NCBI GenBank assembly: GCA_030743445.1
Contig: JASLSL010000311.1
Coordinates: forward strand, 1-18,968
From: Alphaproteobacteria bacterium
Lineage (GTDB): Bacteria; Pseudomonadota; Alphaproteobacteria; UBA8366
Direction of reading: 5' to 3'
Length of the DNA: 18,968 nt
Shown: piece after piece, positions 1-7,691 of the stretch
Numbering within the stretch: the stretch's first letter is position 1
Layout of the letters: every line of letters begins with the position of its first letter
Notes under the pieces: model-generated
Told to the model about the DNA's origin: nothing
What the model saw: only the letters and a program-made list of their open reading frames with translations
Databases searched by the model: none
Translations under genes and position numbers: made by a program

Positions 1-1133
1 GCTTGGTCCCGGTGGCCCAGCAACGCGCCAATGACAAGCAGACTGTCCCCACTGGCAGCGCCGACGCTCGCGAAGCTGTGGCGGAGGTCGTGAATACGAA
101 CATCCGGCAACTTGGCCTTGGCCCGCACGCGCTCCCAGACCTTCTGCAGCCCGACGAAGTGCGCGCCATCCTTGTGACCCGGAAGCACATAGGGGTTGCC
201 CTCGAGGCGCGGTAGCGACGCCAGCAGTTCGAGCGCCGGAGCTCCCAGCGGCACCACCTTCGCCCCGGTCTTGGAGTCGGGCAGCCGGAGCGCGCCCAGG
301 TCGAAATCAACATGCTCCCATTGCAAGGTGAGGATTTCGGACTTGCGGCAGCCGGTCAGCACCAGGAGCCGGATCGCCGCGATGGCGGACGGCGGCTCGC
401 CTTCCTTCTCTGCTTTTGCATTCTGTGCTTTCGATATTGTCTTGCCCCGGGCTTTCAACTCGTTCGCCTTCTCTGCTTTCGATAACGCCTTACCCAGGGC
501 ATTCAACTCGTTCGCGGATAGGAAGCGATCACGCTTGTGTTCCTTGAAGGGTTCGATGTCCTGACACGGGTTTTCGCCTCGCGGTCGATAGCCGTGCCGC
601 TCAGCCCAGGTGAAGAGACTCGATAGCACGTCCACCACGCGGTTGGCCTGATAGGGGGTGGCCTTCAGGCGGTGGTGCAGCTGGGCGACGTCAGCGTGCG
701 TCACATCGGCCACGCGCCGCTTGCCGATTTCCGGGATCACGAGCCGGTCCAAGAGGGCGCGGTAGCTCTCCTCGGTGCTTGATCGGCGCTTCGCCTTGAC
801 GTGCTCGCGCATGAAATCCTCGACCAAGGTTTTCACGGCGGGATTTCGCTTGCTCGCCTCGCGCTCCACGGAAGGGTCTTTGCCGTCGGCGACAATGCCG
901 AGAATCGCCTTCGCCCGGTTGCGCGCCTTCTCGGGCGTCCACGGGGAGCCGTGGCGGCCTATCGTGTGCCATCGCTGCCGACCCCCGAACCTGTACTTGA
1001 CGACATAGACCTTGGCCGCCCGCTGGCAGCGTACGCCGAATCCGGTCACGTCGGTATCCCAGACCAGCCCGCCGGGCTTCAGGCTATCCACAACGCGCTT
1101 AGTGACCCGTTTATTGGATTTGCTCGCACCCAT
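1..1133 (-). CDS. Tyrosine recombinase / P4-type phage integrase (C-terminus cut by window edge)
   Basis: Site-specific recombinase that would integrate and excise a mobile element by strand exchange at an att site. About 377 residues are visible. The N-terminus (about 1-95) has the arm-type DNA-binding fold of P4-like integrases, with the WDTDVTGFGVR signature. A core-binding SAM-like domain follows (about 105-190), then the catalytic domain. Catalytic residues seen are R263 in TGCRKSEI, H348 and R351 in HDLRHSF, and H374 in LLGHRD. The tyrosine nucleophile would lie just past the edge, so activity cannot be judged. The ATG at 1133-1131 is supported by AGGAGG five bases upstream (1139-1144 on the plus strand). 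Between the core-binding and catalytic domains lies a Lys/Ala/Glu-rich insertion built from a tandem 16-residue duplication. The gene points away from the caspase gene; its element probably extends left. Family call is firm, target site unknown. Confidence 0.93.
   Translation of the reverse strand, partial: MGASKSNKRVTKRVVDSLKPGGLVWDTDVTGFGVRCQRAAKVYVVKYRFGGRQRWHTIGRHGSPWTPEKARNRAKAILGIVADGKDPSVEREASKRNPAVKTLVEDFMREHVKAKRRSSTEESYRALLDRLVIPEIGKRRVADVTHADVAQLHHRLKATPYQANRVVDVLSSLFTWAERHGYRPRGENPCQDIEPFKEHKRDRFLSANELNALGKALSKAEKANELKARGKTISKAQNAKAEKEGEPPSAIAAIRLLVLTGCRKSEILTLQWEHVDFDLGALRLPDSKTGAKVVPLGAPALELLASLPRLEGNPYVLPGHKDGAHFVGLQKVWERVRAKAKLPDVRIHDLRHSFASVGAASGDSLLVIGALLGHRDQ
427..522. repeat. 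Tandem 48-bp duplication inside the integrase gene
   Basis: Two copies, 427-474 and 475-522, with about 35 of the first 41 positions identical. The period is exactly 16 codons, so the frame is kept. It encodes the repeated pattern NELxAxGKxxSKAxxA in a charged, probably helical insertion before the catalytic domain. A further partial copy of the CTTCTCTGCTTT start lies just upstream at about 405. Confidence 0.85.
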
Positions 1134-1151
1134 GTCCGCCTCCTGGGTGTT

Positions 1152-1197
1152 GGTTGCTATGTGGTCGCTAGCAACATTCTAGCAACCATGCGGTTGC
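1152..1197. repeat. Cluster of GCAACC/GGTTGC repeats upstream of the integrase
   Basis: The integrase-caspase gap holds four half-sites. GGTTGCT at 1152-1158 is the inverse of AGCAACC at 1181-1187. CTAGCAAC occurs directly repeated at 1168-1175 and 1179-1186, 11 bp (one helix turn) apart. GCAACC-ATGC-GGTTGC at 1182-1197 is a perfect 6-bp hairpin or dyad. The placement and helical phasing suit binding sites for the integrase, an excisionase or a repressor, or the att region itself. The role is inferred; the repeats are directly visible. Confidence 0.6.
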
Positions 1198-1213
1198 GTA
1201 TCAATGGCGGAGT

Positions 1214-2440
1214 GTGTCGGAAATTATCGCAGTAAATTGGAGTTTTTTCGTAATTTTGCTGTCTCTTGTCGATTGGCGGAATATAATAACCTTCAAAGTT
1301 CGGATTTATGGATCTTCGCACGCGCTGGTGATCGGGATCGACAATTACACGGCCGGATGGCCAAGGCTTTCGATGGCCGTCCAGGACGCGAAGCTGATTG
1401 CAGCGGAACTGAAAAAGCGCGGTTTCACCGTGACCCTTCGGCTGAACCTGAATGCCGAAGAGCTGGAGACCGCATTCGAGACGTTTTTCGTCATCCGGGG
1501 CTCGGACCCGAACGCACGGCTTTTCGTCTGGTATGCGGGACACGGCCATACGTTGAACGGTGAAGGCTATTTGGTGCCGGCGGACGCGCCGCGCCCAGAT
1601 GCGCAAACCCAGTTCAAATTGAAGGCGCTGCCGATGCGAAGCCTAGGGAATTTCGTCCGCCTTGCGGAATCGAAACACGCTTTCGCCGTTTTCGACTCTT
1701 GCTTTTCCGGAACGATTTTCGATTCTCAGCGCGCGCTACCGCCCGCGGCCATTACCTTGGCGACGACCCGGCCGGTCCGCCAATTCCTGACTTCCGGCGA
1801 CGCCGAGCAAACGGTGTCGGACGACGGCACGTTCCGCGAGTTGTTCATCCGCGCGCTGCGCCGCGAGGAGACCGCGGATGCCAATCGCGACGGTTATCTG
1901 ACGGCGACCGAGCTTGGCTTGTTCATGGCCGACCGGGTGACGAACCTGACCCAGGCCAGGCAGACGCCGCTTTACGGAAAACTTCGCGACAAGGATTACG
2001 ACCGTGGCGATTTCGTTTTCGCGCTCGCACCGCCGCCGAAACCTGACGACATCGGGTCGAGAACACGGCGAGACGCCAAGGCCAAGTCGGCAGAGCATTT
2101 ATTTTGGGAATCGATCCAGGACAGCGAGGACCCGGCGATGTTCGATGCCTATTTGGCGCAGTACCCGAACGGCTCGTTCATGGCCATCGCGCGGCTCAGG
2201 CGAGACAAGCTGCGGTCCGGCAACAATGAATCGTCTGGCACCGGCGCGGGTAGCGGTCAGTCCCAACAACATCGAAGACGACTGACCTCACCCGAGGATG
2301 TCACTTGGCGCTCTATCCAGTTCAGCGCCGACGTCGAGGATTTCAAGGCCTACCTGGAGCGCTATCCGAACGGTAAATACGCCGGCGACGCGCATCGAAT
2401 AATGAAGAAACTGGCGAGGGGCCGAACCGGCAAACGATGA
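1214..2440 (+). CDS. Caspase-like (metacaspase/peptidase C14 family) protein with C-terminal repeats
   Basis: Predicted cysteine peptidase of the caspase fold. With a GTG start at 1214 it has 408 residues. The fold begins at HALVIGIDNY (36-45). The catalytic His is H110 in WYAGHGH and the catalytic Cys is C163 in FDSCFSG, so the dyad is intact. An EF-hand-type loop, DANRDGYLTATE, sits at 222-233, in line with the calcium dependence known for many metacaspases. After a basic, low-complexity linker come two related motifs, FWESIQDSEDP...YLAQYPNG (298-329) and WRSIQFSADV...YLERYPNG (365-398), found at the C-terminus of many proteobacterial caspase proteins. The first 35 residues resemble no normal start: no clear SD, only an 11-residue hydrophobic stretch. 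The true start is uncertain and the native N-terminus may have been lost at the neighbouring integrase junction. The caspase-lipoprotein gene follows after 41 bases. Confidence 0.85.
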   Translation: MSEIIAVNWSFFVILLSLVDWRNIITFKVRIYGSSHALVIGIDNYTAGWPRLSMAVQDAKLIAAELKKRGFTVTLRLNLNAEELETAFETFFVIRGSDPNARLFVWYAGHGHTLNGEGYLVPADAPRPDAQTQFKLKALPMRSLGNFVRLAESKHAFAVFDSCFSGTIFDSQRALPPAAITLATTRPVRQFLTSGDAEQTVSDDGTFRELFIRALRREETADANRDGYLTATELGLFMADRVTNLTQARQTPLYGKLRDKDYDRGDFVFALAPPPKPDDIGSRTRRDAKAKSAEHLFWESIQDSEDPAMFDAYLAQYPNGSFMAIARLRRDKLRSGNNESSGTGAGSGQSQQHRRRLTSPEDVTWRSIQFSADVEDFKAYLERYPNGKYAGDAHRIMKKLARGRTGKR

Positions 2441-2481
2441 ACGAGTTGACCGGGTGAATGGTGTCGAGGGAGGGGACTCCG

Positions 2482-3840
2482 ATGGTCGGGATACTGATAA
2501 GAAGCGCCTTGTCGGTGGCCGTCGCGTGCCTGGTCCTCGGCGGCTGCGCGATCAAGTACGACATGGCGGGCAAGTTCGAGAACGCCAACGAGGTCTTTCG
2601 TGGCACGGTGCTCCACAATCTACTGATCGGCCGGGCGGAGATCGAGGCCACTGGCGAGAATTCGGGCGTCACATGCAGGGGACATACCTACGTCACCTAT
2701 GTGCCGCCGCTGTCGTTCGGGTGCGCCGGCCAGCGGGGCAAGGCCGACATGCTGTGCGAGGACGGGCGGCGGATCGATGCGGATTGGCTTGCCGCGAGCT
2801 GCACCTCGGGATCGGGCCGCGGCTCCGACGAGTACGGCAACAGATTCAACTTCGTCTTCGGGCTCGACAGCAAGGAAGCGGAAGCCTTCGTCGCCGCCGC
2901 CCTGCCGACGGTGGCGGACAAACCGAGAGTGCGGGGGCCGGCCACTGATGGCGCCAACGATGCCGCGGCCAAGCCGGCGCCACAGCCCGGCGATTTCAAT
3001 CGCAAGACCGCGCGACAAGGATTGCCGGACTTTCCCATCGTCCCCGCGGATGTCAGCTACCGCCCCACCAAGCCGCACCCCGACGACATCGCGGTGATCC
3101 TGGCCAACGCCAATTATCAAGCCCGCGGCAAGGACATCCCGGATGTAGTGCCGGCTTACGCCGATGCGGAAGGCTTCAAGCAATTCGCCATACGCGGCAT
3201 GGGCGTCAAGGAAGAGAACGTGGTCTTCGTGAAGGACGCGACGGCGGCCGAGATGACCTACGTCTTCGGCACGCGGCGGAATTTCAAGGGTAAGCTTTAT
3301 GAATGGGTGAAGCCGGGTAAGTCCCGGGTGTTCGTCTACTACGCGGGCCACGGGGCGCCTGGCGACAAGACGGGACGCAGCTTTCTCGTCCCGGTGGACG
3401 CGGATGGTTCGTTGATCAGCCTGAAGGGCTATCCGCTCGAGGTGTTGTATCAGAACCTAAGCAAGTTGCCGGCGAAATCCGTCACCCTGGTGCTCGAGAC
3501 CAGCTTCTCCGGGGTTAGCGAGAACGGTGACGTGCTCAACAAGATTCTTCCTGACCTGAAGTCGAAGGACACGCCGGTTCCGTCGAACATCACGGTCGCA
3601 AGCGCAGGCGCGGCAAATCAGATCGCATCCTGGGAACGGAACGACTCGCAGAGCCTGTTCACGAATTATTTTCTGAAAGGCATGAGCGGCGAGGCCGACA
3701 ACGCGCCTCACGGAAACCGCGACGGCCGCGTCGGATGGAGCGAAATCGACGCTTACCTGAAGGCCACGCTGACACGTTTCGCGCGGCAATATTACGGCCG
3801 ACGTCAGACCGCCCGTATCGTCCCTGCGGGTGCCGGCTAG
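2482..3840 (+). CDS. Caspase-fold lipoprotein lacking the catalytic cysteine (pseudo-caspase)
   Basis: Predicted outer-membrane or periplasmic lipoprotein, 452 residues. The ATG at 2482 is chosen over the in-frame ATG at 2458. It has a strong purine-rich SD (2466-2475) at 6-base spacing and gives a clean signal peptide, with lipobox LGGC and lipidated C22. An N-terminal domain (about 25-140) has four cysteines (65, 81, 92, 107) that could form disulfides. A Pro/Ala linker leads to a caspase-like domain (about 200-430). It keeps H290 in YYAGHGAP, but the usual D-[AS]-C-F-S-G reads E-T-S-F-S-G: Ser341 sits where the nucleophilic Cys belongs. An EF-hand-like loop, HGNRDGRVGWSE (410-421), has lost its first Asp. 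It is probably co-transcribed with the upstream active caspase, suggesting a regulatory or scaffold role. Whether Ser341 could act as a nucleophile is unknown. Confidence 0.82.
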   Translation: MVGILIRSALSVAVACLVLGGCAIKYDMAGKFENANEVFRGTVLHNLLIGRAEIEATGENSGVTCRGHTYVTYVPPLSFGCAGQRGKADMLCEDGRRIDADWLAASCTSGSGRGSDEYGNRFNFVFGLDSKEAEAFVAAALPTVADKPRVRGPATDGANDAAAKPAPQPGDFNRKTARQGLPDFPIVPADVSYRPTKPHPDDIAVILANANYQARGKDIPDVVPAYADAEGFKQFAIRGMGVKEENVVFVKDATAAEMTYVFGTRRNFKGKLYEWVKPGKSRVFVYYAGHGAPGDKTGRSFLVPVDADGSLISLKGYPLEVLYQNLSKLPAKSVTLVLETSFSGVSENGDVLNKILPDLKSKDTPVPSNITVASAGAANQIASWERNDSQSLFTNYFLKGMSGEADNAPHGNRDGRVGWSEIDAYLKATLTRFARQYYGRRQTARIVPAGAG

Positions 3841-3845
3841 GCCTT

Positions 3846-3878
3846 ATACCAAGGGCCATAGATAAAGACCCTTGGTAT
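3846..3878. repeat. Palindrome between convergent genes (possible bidirectional terminator or dispersed element)
   Basis: Perfect 10-bp arms, ATACCAAGGG (3846-3855) and CCCTTGGTAT (3869-3878), enclose a 13-base loop. It fills the gap between the converging caspase-lipoprotein and prpE genes and touches the prpE stop codon. There is no T-tract on either side, so it is not a classic intrinsic terminator. It could be a Rho-assisted or bidirectional stop, or one copy of a REP-like dispersed palindrome. Confidence 0.6.
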
Positions 3879-5779
3879 TACCCCTTCCCGGCGTAGCCGA
3901 CGCCCTGCAGCGCTTCCTCGATCTCGGACAGGATCGCGGGATCGTCGATCGTCGCGGGAACTTTGTAGTCCTGACAGTCGGCGATGCACTGCATAGTGCC
4001 GCGCAGGATCTTGCCGGATCGGGTCTTCGGCAGACGCGCCACCACGGTCGCGGTCTTGAACGCAGCGACCGGGCCGATGCGCTCGCGCACCATCTTGACG
4101 ACCTCGCCGACGATCTCGTCGTGCGAGCGCTCGACCCCGGCGCTCAAGACCAGGAACCCGAGCGGCAACTGGCCCTTGAGCTGGTCGGCGACGCCGATCA
4201 CCGCGCACTCGGCGACGTCCGGATGGTCGGCCAACACTTCCTCCATCGCCCCGGTCGAGAGCCGGTGCCCGGCAACGTTGATGATGTCGTCGGTCCGGGT
4301 CATGACGAAGATGTAGCCGTCTTCGTCGAGATACCCGGCGTCCGCGGTCTTGTAGTGGCCCGGATACTCCGCCATGTAGGCTTCGACGAACCGGTCGTCG
4401 GCGTTCCACAGTGTGGGGAAGTTGCCCGGCGGCAACGGCAGCTTGATGCAGACGGCGCCCAACTCGCCCGCCGGCAACTCGTTGTTGTCGGGATCGAGGA
4501 TGCGCAGGTCGTAGCCCGGCACCGCGCGGGTCGGCGAGCCGGGCTTGATCGGCAGATGCTCGATGCCGATGCAATTGGCGCCGATCGGCCAGCCGGTTTC
4601 GGTCTGCCACCAGTGGTCGATCACCGGAATTTGCAGGTTGTCCTCGGCCCATTTCAGCGTGTCGGGGTCGAGCCGCTCGCCGGCAAGGAACAAAGTCCTG
4701 AAATTAGAGAGGTCGTACTTCTTGATCAGCTCACCTTGCGGGTCCTCCTTCTTGATCGCGCGGAAGGCGGTCGGCGCCGTGAACATCACCGAGACCTTGT
4801 GCTCGGAGATGATGCGCCAGAACACGCCCGCGTCGGGCGTGCCGACCGGCTTGCCCTCGAACAGGATAGAGGCGCAGCCGCGGAACAGCGGCGCGTAGAC
4901 GATATAGGAGTGGCCGACGACCCAGCCGACGTCGGAGGCCGCCCAATATGTCTCACCCGGGTCGACGCCGTAGATGTTCTTCATCGACCATTTGAGCGCC
5001 ACCAAATGCCCGCCGTTGTCGCGCACCACGCCCTTGGGCTCACCCGTGGTGCCCGAGGTATAGAGGATATAGAGCGGATCGGTCGCCGCGACTGGCACGC
5101 AATCGGCCGGCTCGGCGGCCTCCATGGCCTCCTTCCAGTCGGCATCGCGGCCTTCGATCAGCTCGCAGGTCTCCTGCTCGCGCTGCACGATGACGACCTT
5201 GTTGAGCTCATGGCCCGAAATCTCGATCGCCCCGTCCAACAACGGCTTGTAGGCGATGACCCGGCCCGGTTCGATCCCGCAGGAGGCGCTGATGATGACC
5301 TTGGGCTTGGCGTCGGTGATGCGGGTCGCGAGCTCGTTCGCCGCGAAGCCGCCGAACACCACCGAATGCACCGCTCCGATGCGCGCACAAGCGAGCATCG
5401 AGACCGCCGCCTGCGGCACCATCGGCAGGTAGATGATCACCCGGTCGCCCTTCTCGACCCCGAAGCCCCTCAGCATGCCGGCACAACGCGCAACCTTGTC
5501 TTGCAATTGCGAATAGGTCAGCGTGCGCTGCTTGCCGGTGATCGGGCTGTCGTAGATGATCGCCGCCTGGTCGCCACGGCCGTCCTCGACATGGCGGTCG
5601 ACCGCGTTGTAGCAGGTGTTGCACTCGCCGCCGACGAACCAGCGATAGAACGGCGGGTTGGAATCGTCGAGCACCTTGTCCCAGCGCTTGGTCCAGACCA
5701 CGTCCTCCGCGGCCTCGGCCCAGAATCCCTCGGGATCGGCGAGCGAACGCGCATAGACTTCGTCGAATTTACCGGCCAT
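3878..5779 (-). CDS. prpE: Propionyl-CoA synthetase (propionate--CoA ligase)
   Basis: ATP-dependent ligase converting propionate and CoA to propionyl-CoA through a propionyl-AMP intermediate; cytosolic entry step of propionate use. It has 633 residues, normal for PrpE. The N-terminal ACS domain is followed by the AMP-binding P-loop YTSGTTGEPKGVV (240-252) and the RDNGGH motif. FRAIKKEDP (339-347), GERLDP (367-372) and HWWQTETGWP (389-398) are the PrpE pattern rather than the acetyl-CoA synthetase one. The C-terminal PKTRSGKILRGT carries the catalytic, acetylation-prone lysine K590. The ATG at 5779-5777 is preceded by GGGGAGG at 6-base spacing; an in-frame extension to 5959 overlaps the divergent gene and is rejected. 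No prpBCD genes are adjacent, so the propionyl-CoA probably feeds another route such as methylmalonyl-CoA. Confidence 0.95.
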   Translation of the reverse strand: MAGKFDEVYARSLADPEGFWAEAAEDVVWTKRWDKVLDDSNPPFYRWFVGGECNTCYNAVDRHVEDGRGDQAAIIYDSPITGKQRTLTYSQLQDKVARCAGMLRGFGVEKGDRVIIYLPMVPQAAVSMLACARIGAVHSVVFGGFAANELATRITDAKPKVIISASCGIEPGRVIAYKPLLDGAIEISGHELNKVVIVQREQETCELIEGRDADWKEAMEAAEPADCVPVAATDPLYILYTSGTTGEPKGVVRDNGGHLVALKWSMKNIYGVDPGETYWAASDVGWVVGHSYIVYAPLFRGCASILFEGKPVGTPDAGVFWRIISEHKVSVMFTAPTAFRAIKKEDPQGELIKKYDLSNFRTLFLAGERLDPDTLKWAEDNLQIPVIDHWWQTETGWPIGANCIGIEHLPIKPGSPTRAVPGYDLRILDPDNNELPAGELGAVCIKLPLPPGNFPTLWNADDRFVEAYMAEYPGHYKTADAGYLDEDGYIFVMTRTDDIINVAGHRLSTGAMEEVLADHPDVAECAVIGVADQLKGQLPLGFLVLSAGVERSHDEIVGEVVKMVRERIGPVAAFKTATVVARLPKTRSGKILRGTMQCIADCQDYKVPATIDDPAILSEIEEALQGVGYAGKG

Positions 5780-5818
5780 TGCATGCCTCCCCTGCCAGGC
5801 GCTTACTCGTTTTGCCGG

Positions 5819-5847
5819 ATTATAGAAGCACCACTGGCTATTGACAG
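5819..5847 (-). promoter_or_regulatory. Sigma70-type promoter for prpE
   Basis: On the minus strand a -35 CTGTCA (5847-5842) and a perfect -10 TATAAT (5824-5819) are separated by 17 bases. Transcription would begin about 30 bases upstream of the prpE start. It lies in the 133-bp divergent gap shared with the acyl-CoA ligase gene. Confidence 0.6.
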
Positions 5848-5912
5848 CAGCAAAGATCGGCGGCCAAAACAACGCAAGACATGAAGGCGTTGGCCTTCCG
5901 GGGGAGCATGCG

Positions 5913-7538
5913 ATGTCCAAGAGCCCGTTCGAGACGGACCTCGACAAGAACGCGGCCAACTACGTGGCGCTGAGCCCGCTCTCGTTCATCGAGCGCACAG
6001 CCGCGGTCTATCCCGACCGCCCGGCGATCGTCCACGGCAACCGGCTGATCACCTGGTCGGAGGCCTATGGCCGCGCGCGGCGGCTCGCCAGCGCCTTGCA
6101 GCAGCGCGGGATCGGCAAAAACGATACGGTTGCAGTGATGGCGCCCAATGTGCCGGCAATCTACGACGCGCATTTCGGCGTCGCCATGGCGGGTGGCGTG
6201 CTGAACGCGCTCAACACCAGGCTCGATGCGGCGACCATCGCCTTTATCCTGGAGCACGGCGAGGCCAAGGTGCTGATCACCGACACCGAGCTCAGCCCCA
6301 CGGTCAAGGAAGCGCTCGCCACGTGCGACACCAAGCCGCTGGTGATCGACGTCGAGGACGGCCTCGGCGCCGGCGGCGAGCGGCTCGGCGAGATCGAGTA
6401 CGAGGACTTCATCGCCGCCGGCGACCCCGGGTTCGACTGGTCGCTGCCGGGGGACGAGTGGGATGCGATCTCGCTCTGCTATACGTCCGGCACCACGGGC
6501 AACCCGAAGGGCGTGGTCTACCACCACCGCGGCGCCTATCTGCTGGCGCTCGGCAACATCATGGCCTGGGACCTGCCGCAGCATCCGACGTACCTTTGGA
6601 CCCTGCCGATGTTCCATGCCAACGGCTGGTGCTTCCCATGGTCGCTCGCGGCGCGCGCCGGCACGAGCGTCTGCCTGCGCCAGGTCGAGCCGGCCGAGAT
6701 CTTCCGCGCCATCGACGAAGAGGGCGTCGACCATTTCTGCGGCGCTCCGGTGGTGCTCAACATGATCATCAACGCCAAGGAAGAGGAACGCCGGCCGCTG
6801 CCGCGCACGGTCGAGGTGATGACCGCCGCCGCCCCGCCGCCGCCGGCCGTGATCCAGCGGATGGAGGCCGACGGCTTCCACATCACTCATGTTTATGGCC
6901 TCACCGAATGCTACGGCCCGGCGGTGGTGTGCTCGTGGCACGAGGAGTGGAACGACCTGCCGCCGGATGAGCGGGCAGAGAAGAAGGCGCGCCAGGGCGT
7001 GCCCTACCATGTGCTCGAGGACTTGATGGTCGCCGACCCGACCACCATGGAGCCGATCGCGAAGGACGCCGAGACCATGGGCGAGGTGATGATGCGCGGC
7101 AACGTGGTGATGAAGGGCTATCTCAAGAACGCCCAAGCGACCGAGGAGGCCTTCGAGGACGGCTGGTTCCGCACCGGCGACCTCGGCGTCTGGCACCCGG
7201 ACGGCTACATCGACCTCAAGGACCGCTCGAAGGACGTCGTCATCTCGGGCGGCGAGAACATCTCCACGATCGAGGTCGAGCAGACGCTCTACAAGCACTC
7301 GGCGGTGCTCGAGGCCGCCGTCGTCGCCAAGCCCGACGACCACTGGGGCGAGACGCCCTGCGCCTTCGTCACCCTGAAGGAAGGCGCAGAAGCGACGGCG
7401 GAGGAGATCATCGCCTTCTGCCGCGACAACATGGCCCACTACAAGTGCCCGAAGACCGTGGTCTTCGGCGGCCTGCCCAAGACCTCGACCGGCAAGGTGC
7501 AGAAGTTCATCCTGCGCGACCAGGCGAAGGAACTCTAG
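5913..7538 (+). CDS. Fatty-acyl / 3-(methylthio)propionyl-CoA ligase (DmdB/AlkK-type AMP-binding enzyme)
   Basis: ANL-superfamily acyl-CoA ligase, 541 residues, the length of DmdB and medium-chain ligases. It should activate a short- or medium-chain carboxylate to its CoA thioester. Motifs: P-loop CYTSGTTGNPKGVVYHHRG (189-207), MFHANGWCFPW (233-243), YGLTECYGP (328-336), the GWFRTGDLG hinge region (417-425), and PKTSTGKVQK with the catalytic K528. FHANGWCFPW and YHHRGAYL are typical of the DmdB/AlkK branch; the exact acid substrate cannot be told from sequence alone. Start ATG at 5913 has GGGGGAG upstream at 6-base spacing; an in-frame upstream ATG at 5841 has no such site. The gene diverges from prpE, so both may respond to the same short-chain acid supply. 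DmdB in dimethylsulfoniopropionate demethylation is one possibility, but no other dmd gene is visible. Confidence 0.88.
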   Translation: MSKSPFETDLDKNAANYVALSPLSFIERTAAVYPDRPAIVHGNRLITWSEAYGRARRLASALQQRGIGKNDTVAVMAPNVPAIYDAHFGVAMAGGVLNALNTRLDAATIAFILEHGEAKVLITDTELSPTVKEALATCDTKPLVIDVEDGLGAGGERLGEIEYEDFIAAGDPGFDWSLPGDEWDAISLCYTSGTTGNPKGVVYHHRGAYLLALGNIMAWDLPQHPTYLWTLPMFHANGWCFPWSLAARAGTSVCLRQVEPAEIFRAIDEEGVDHFCGAPVVLNMIINAKEEERRPLPRTVEVMTAAAPPPPAVIQRMEADGFHITHVYGLTECYGPAVVCSWHEEWNDLPPDERAEKKARQGVPYHVLEDLMVADPTTMEPIAKDAETMGEVMMRGNVVMKGYLKNAQATEEAFEDGWFRTGDLGVWHPDGYIDLKDRSKDVVISGGENISTIEVEQTLYKHSAVLEAAVVAKPDDHWGETPCAFVTLKEGAEATAEEIIAFCRDNMAHYKCPKTVVFGGLPKTSTGKVQKFILRDQAKEL

Positions 7539-7614
7539 GCGCCGCCCTACTCTCCAAAATCGTTGCTGCGTAACGCTTTCCGTTTATCGCCGGCCGATGC
7601 ATAGATAAAACGTC

Positions 7615-7643
7615 TTAACATAAAAAGACATATCGTCTATAAT
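7615..7643 (+). promoter_or_regulatory. Strong sigma70 promoter upstream of the 163-aa module protein
   Basis: TTAACA (7615-7620) and a perfect TATAAT (7638-7643) at the ideal 17-base spacing, in a markedly AT-rich island within GC-rich surroundings. The start codon at 7692 is about 48 bases downstream of the -10. AT-rich promoter DNA of this kind is common in acquired genes. Confidence 0.75.
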
Positions 7644-7691
7644 GCATCGCGAGAGTAACCATTTACTTATTTCGACCTGAGGACGCACGAC

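Noticed and set aside
5841..5869. TTGACA as -35 for the plus-strand acyl-CoA ligase gene
   Set aside because: The position 17 bases downstream reads CCAAAA, not a -10; the element instead overlaps the prpE -35 on the other strand.
3872..5884. 670-codon plus-strand ORF antisense to prpE
   Set aside because: Arg/Asp/Val-rich composition of a GC-bias shadow; prpE on the other strand has all family motifs.
5838..7439. 533-codon minus-strand ORF antisense to the acyl-CoA ligase
   Set aside because: No recognisable motif; shadow of a well-supported gene.
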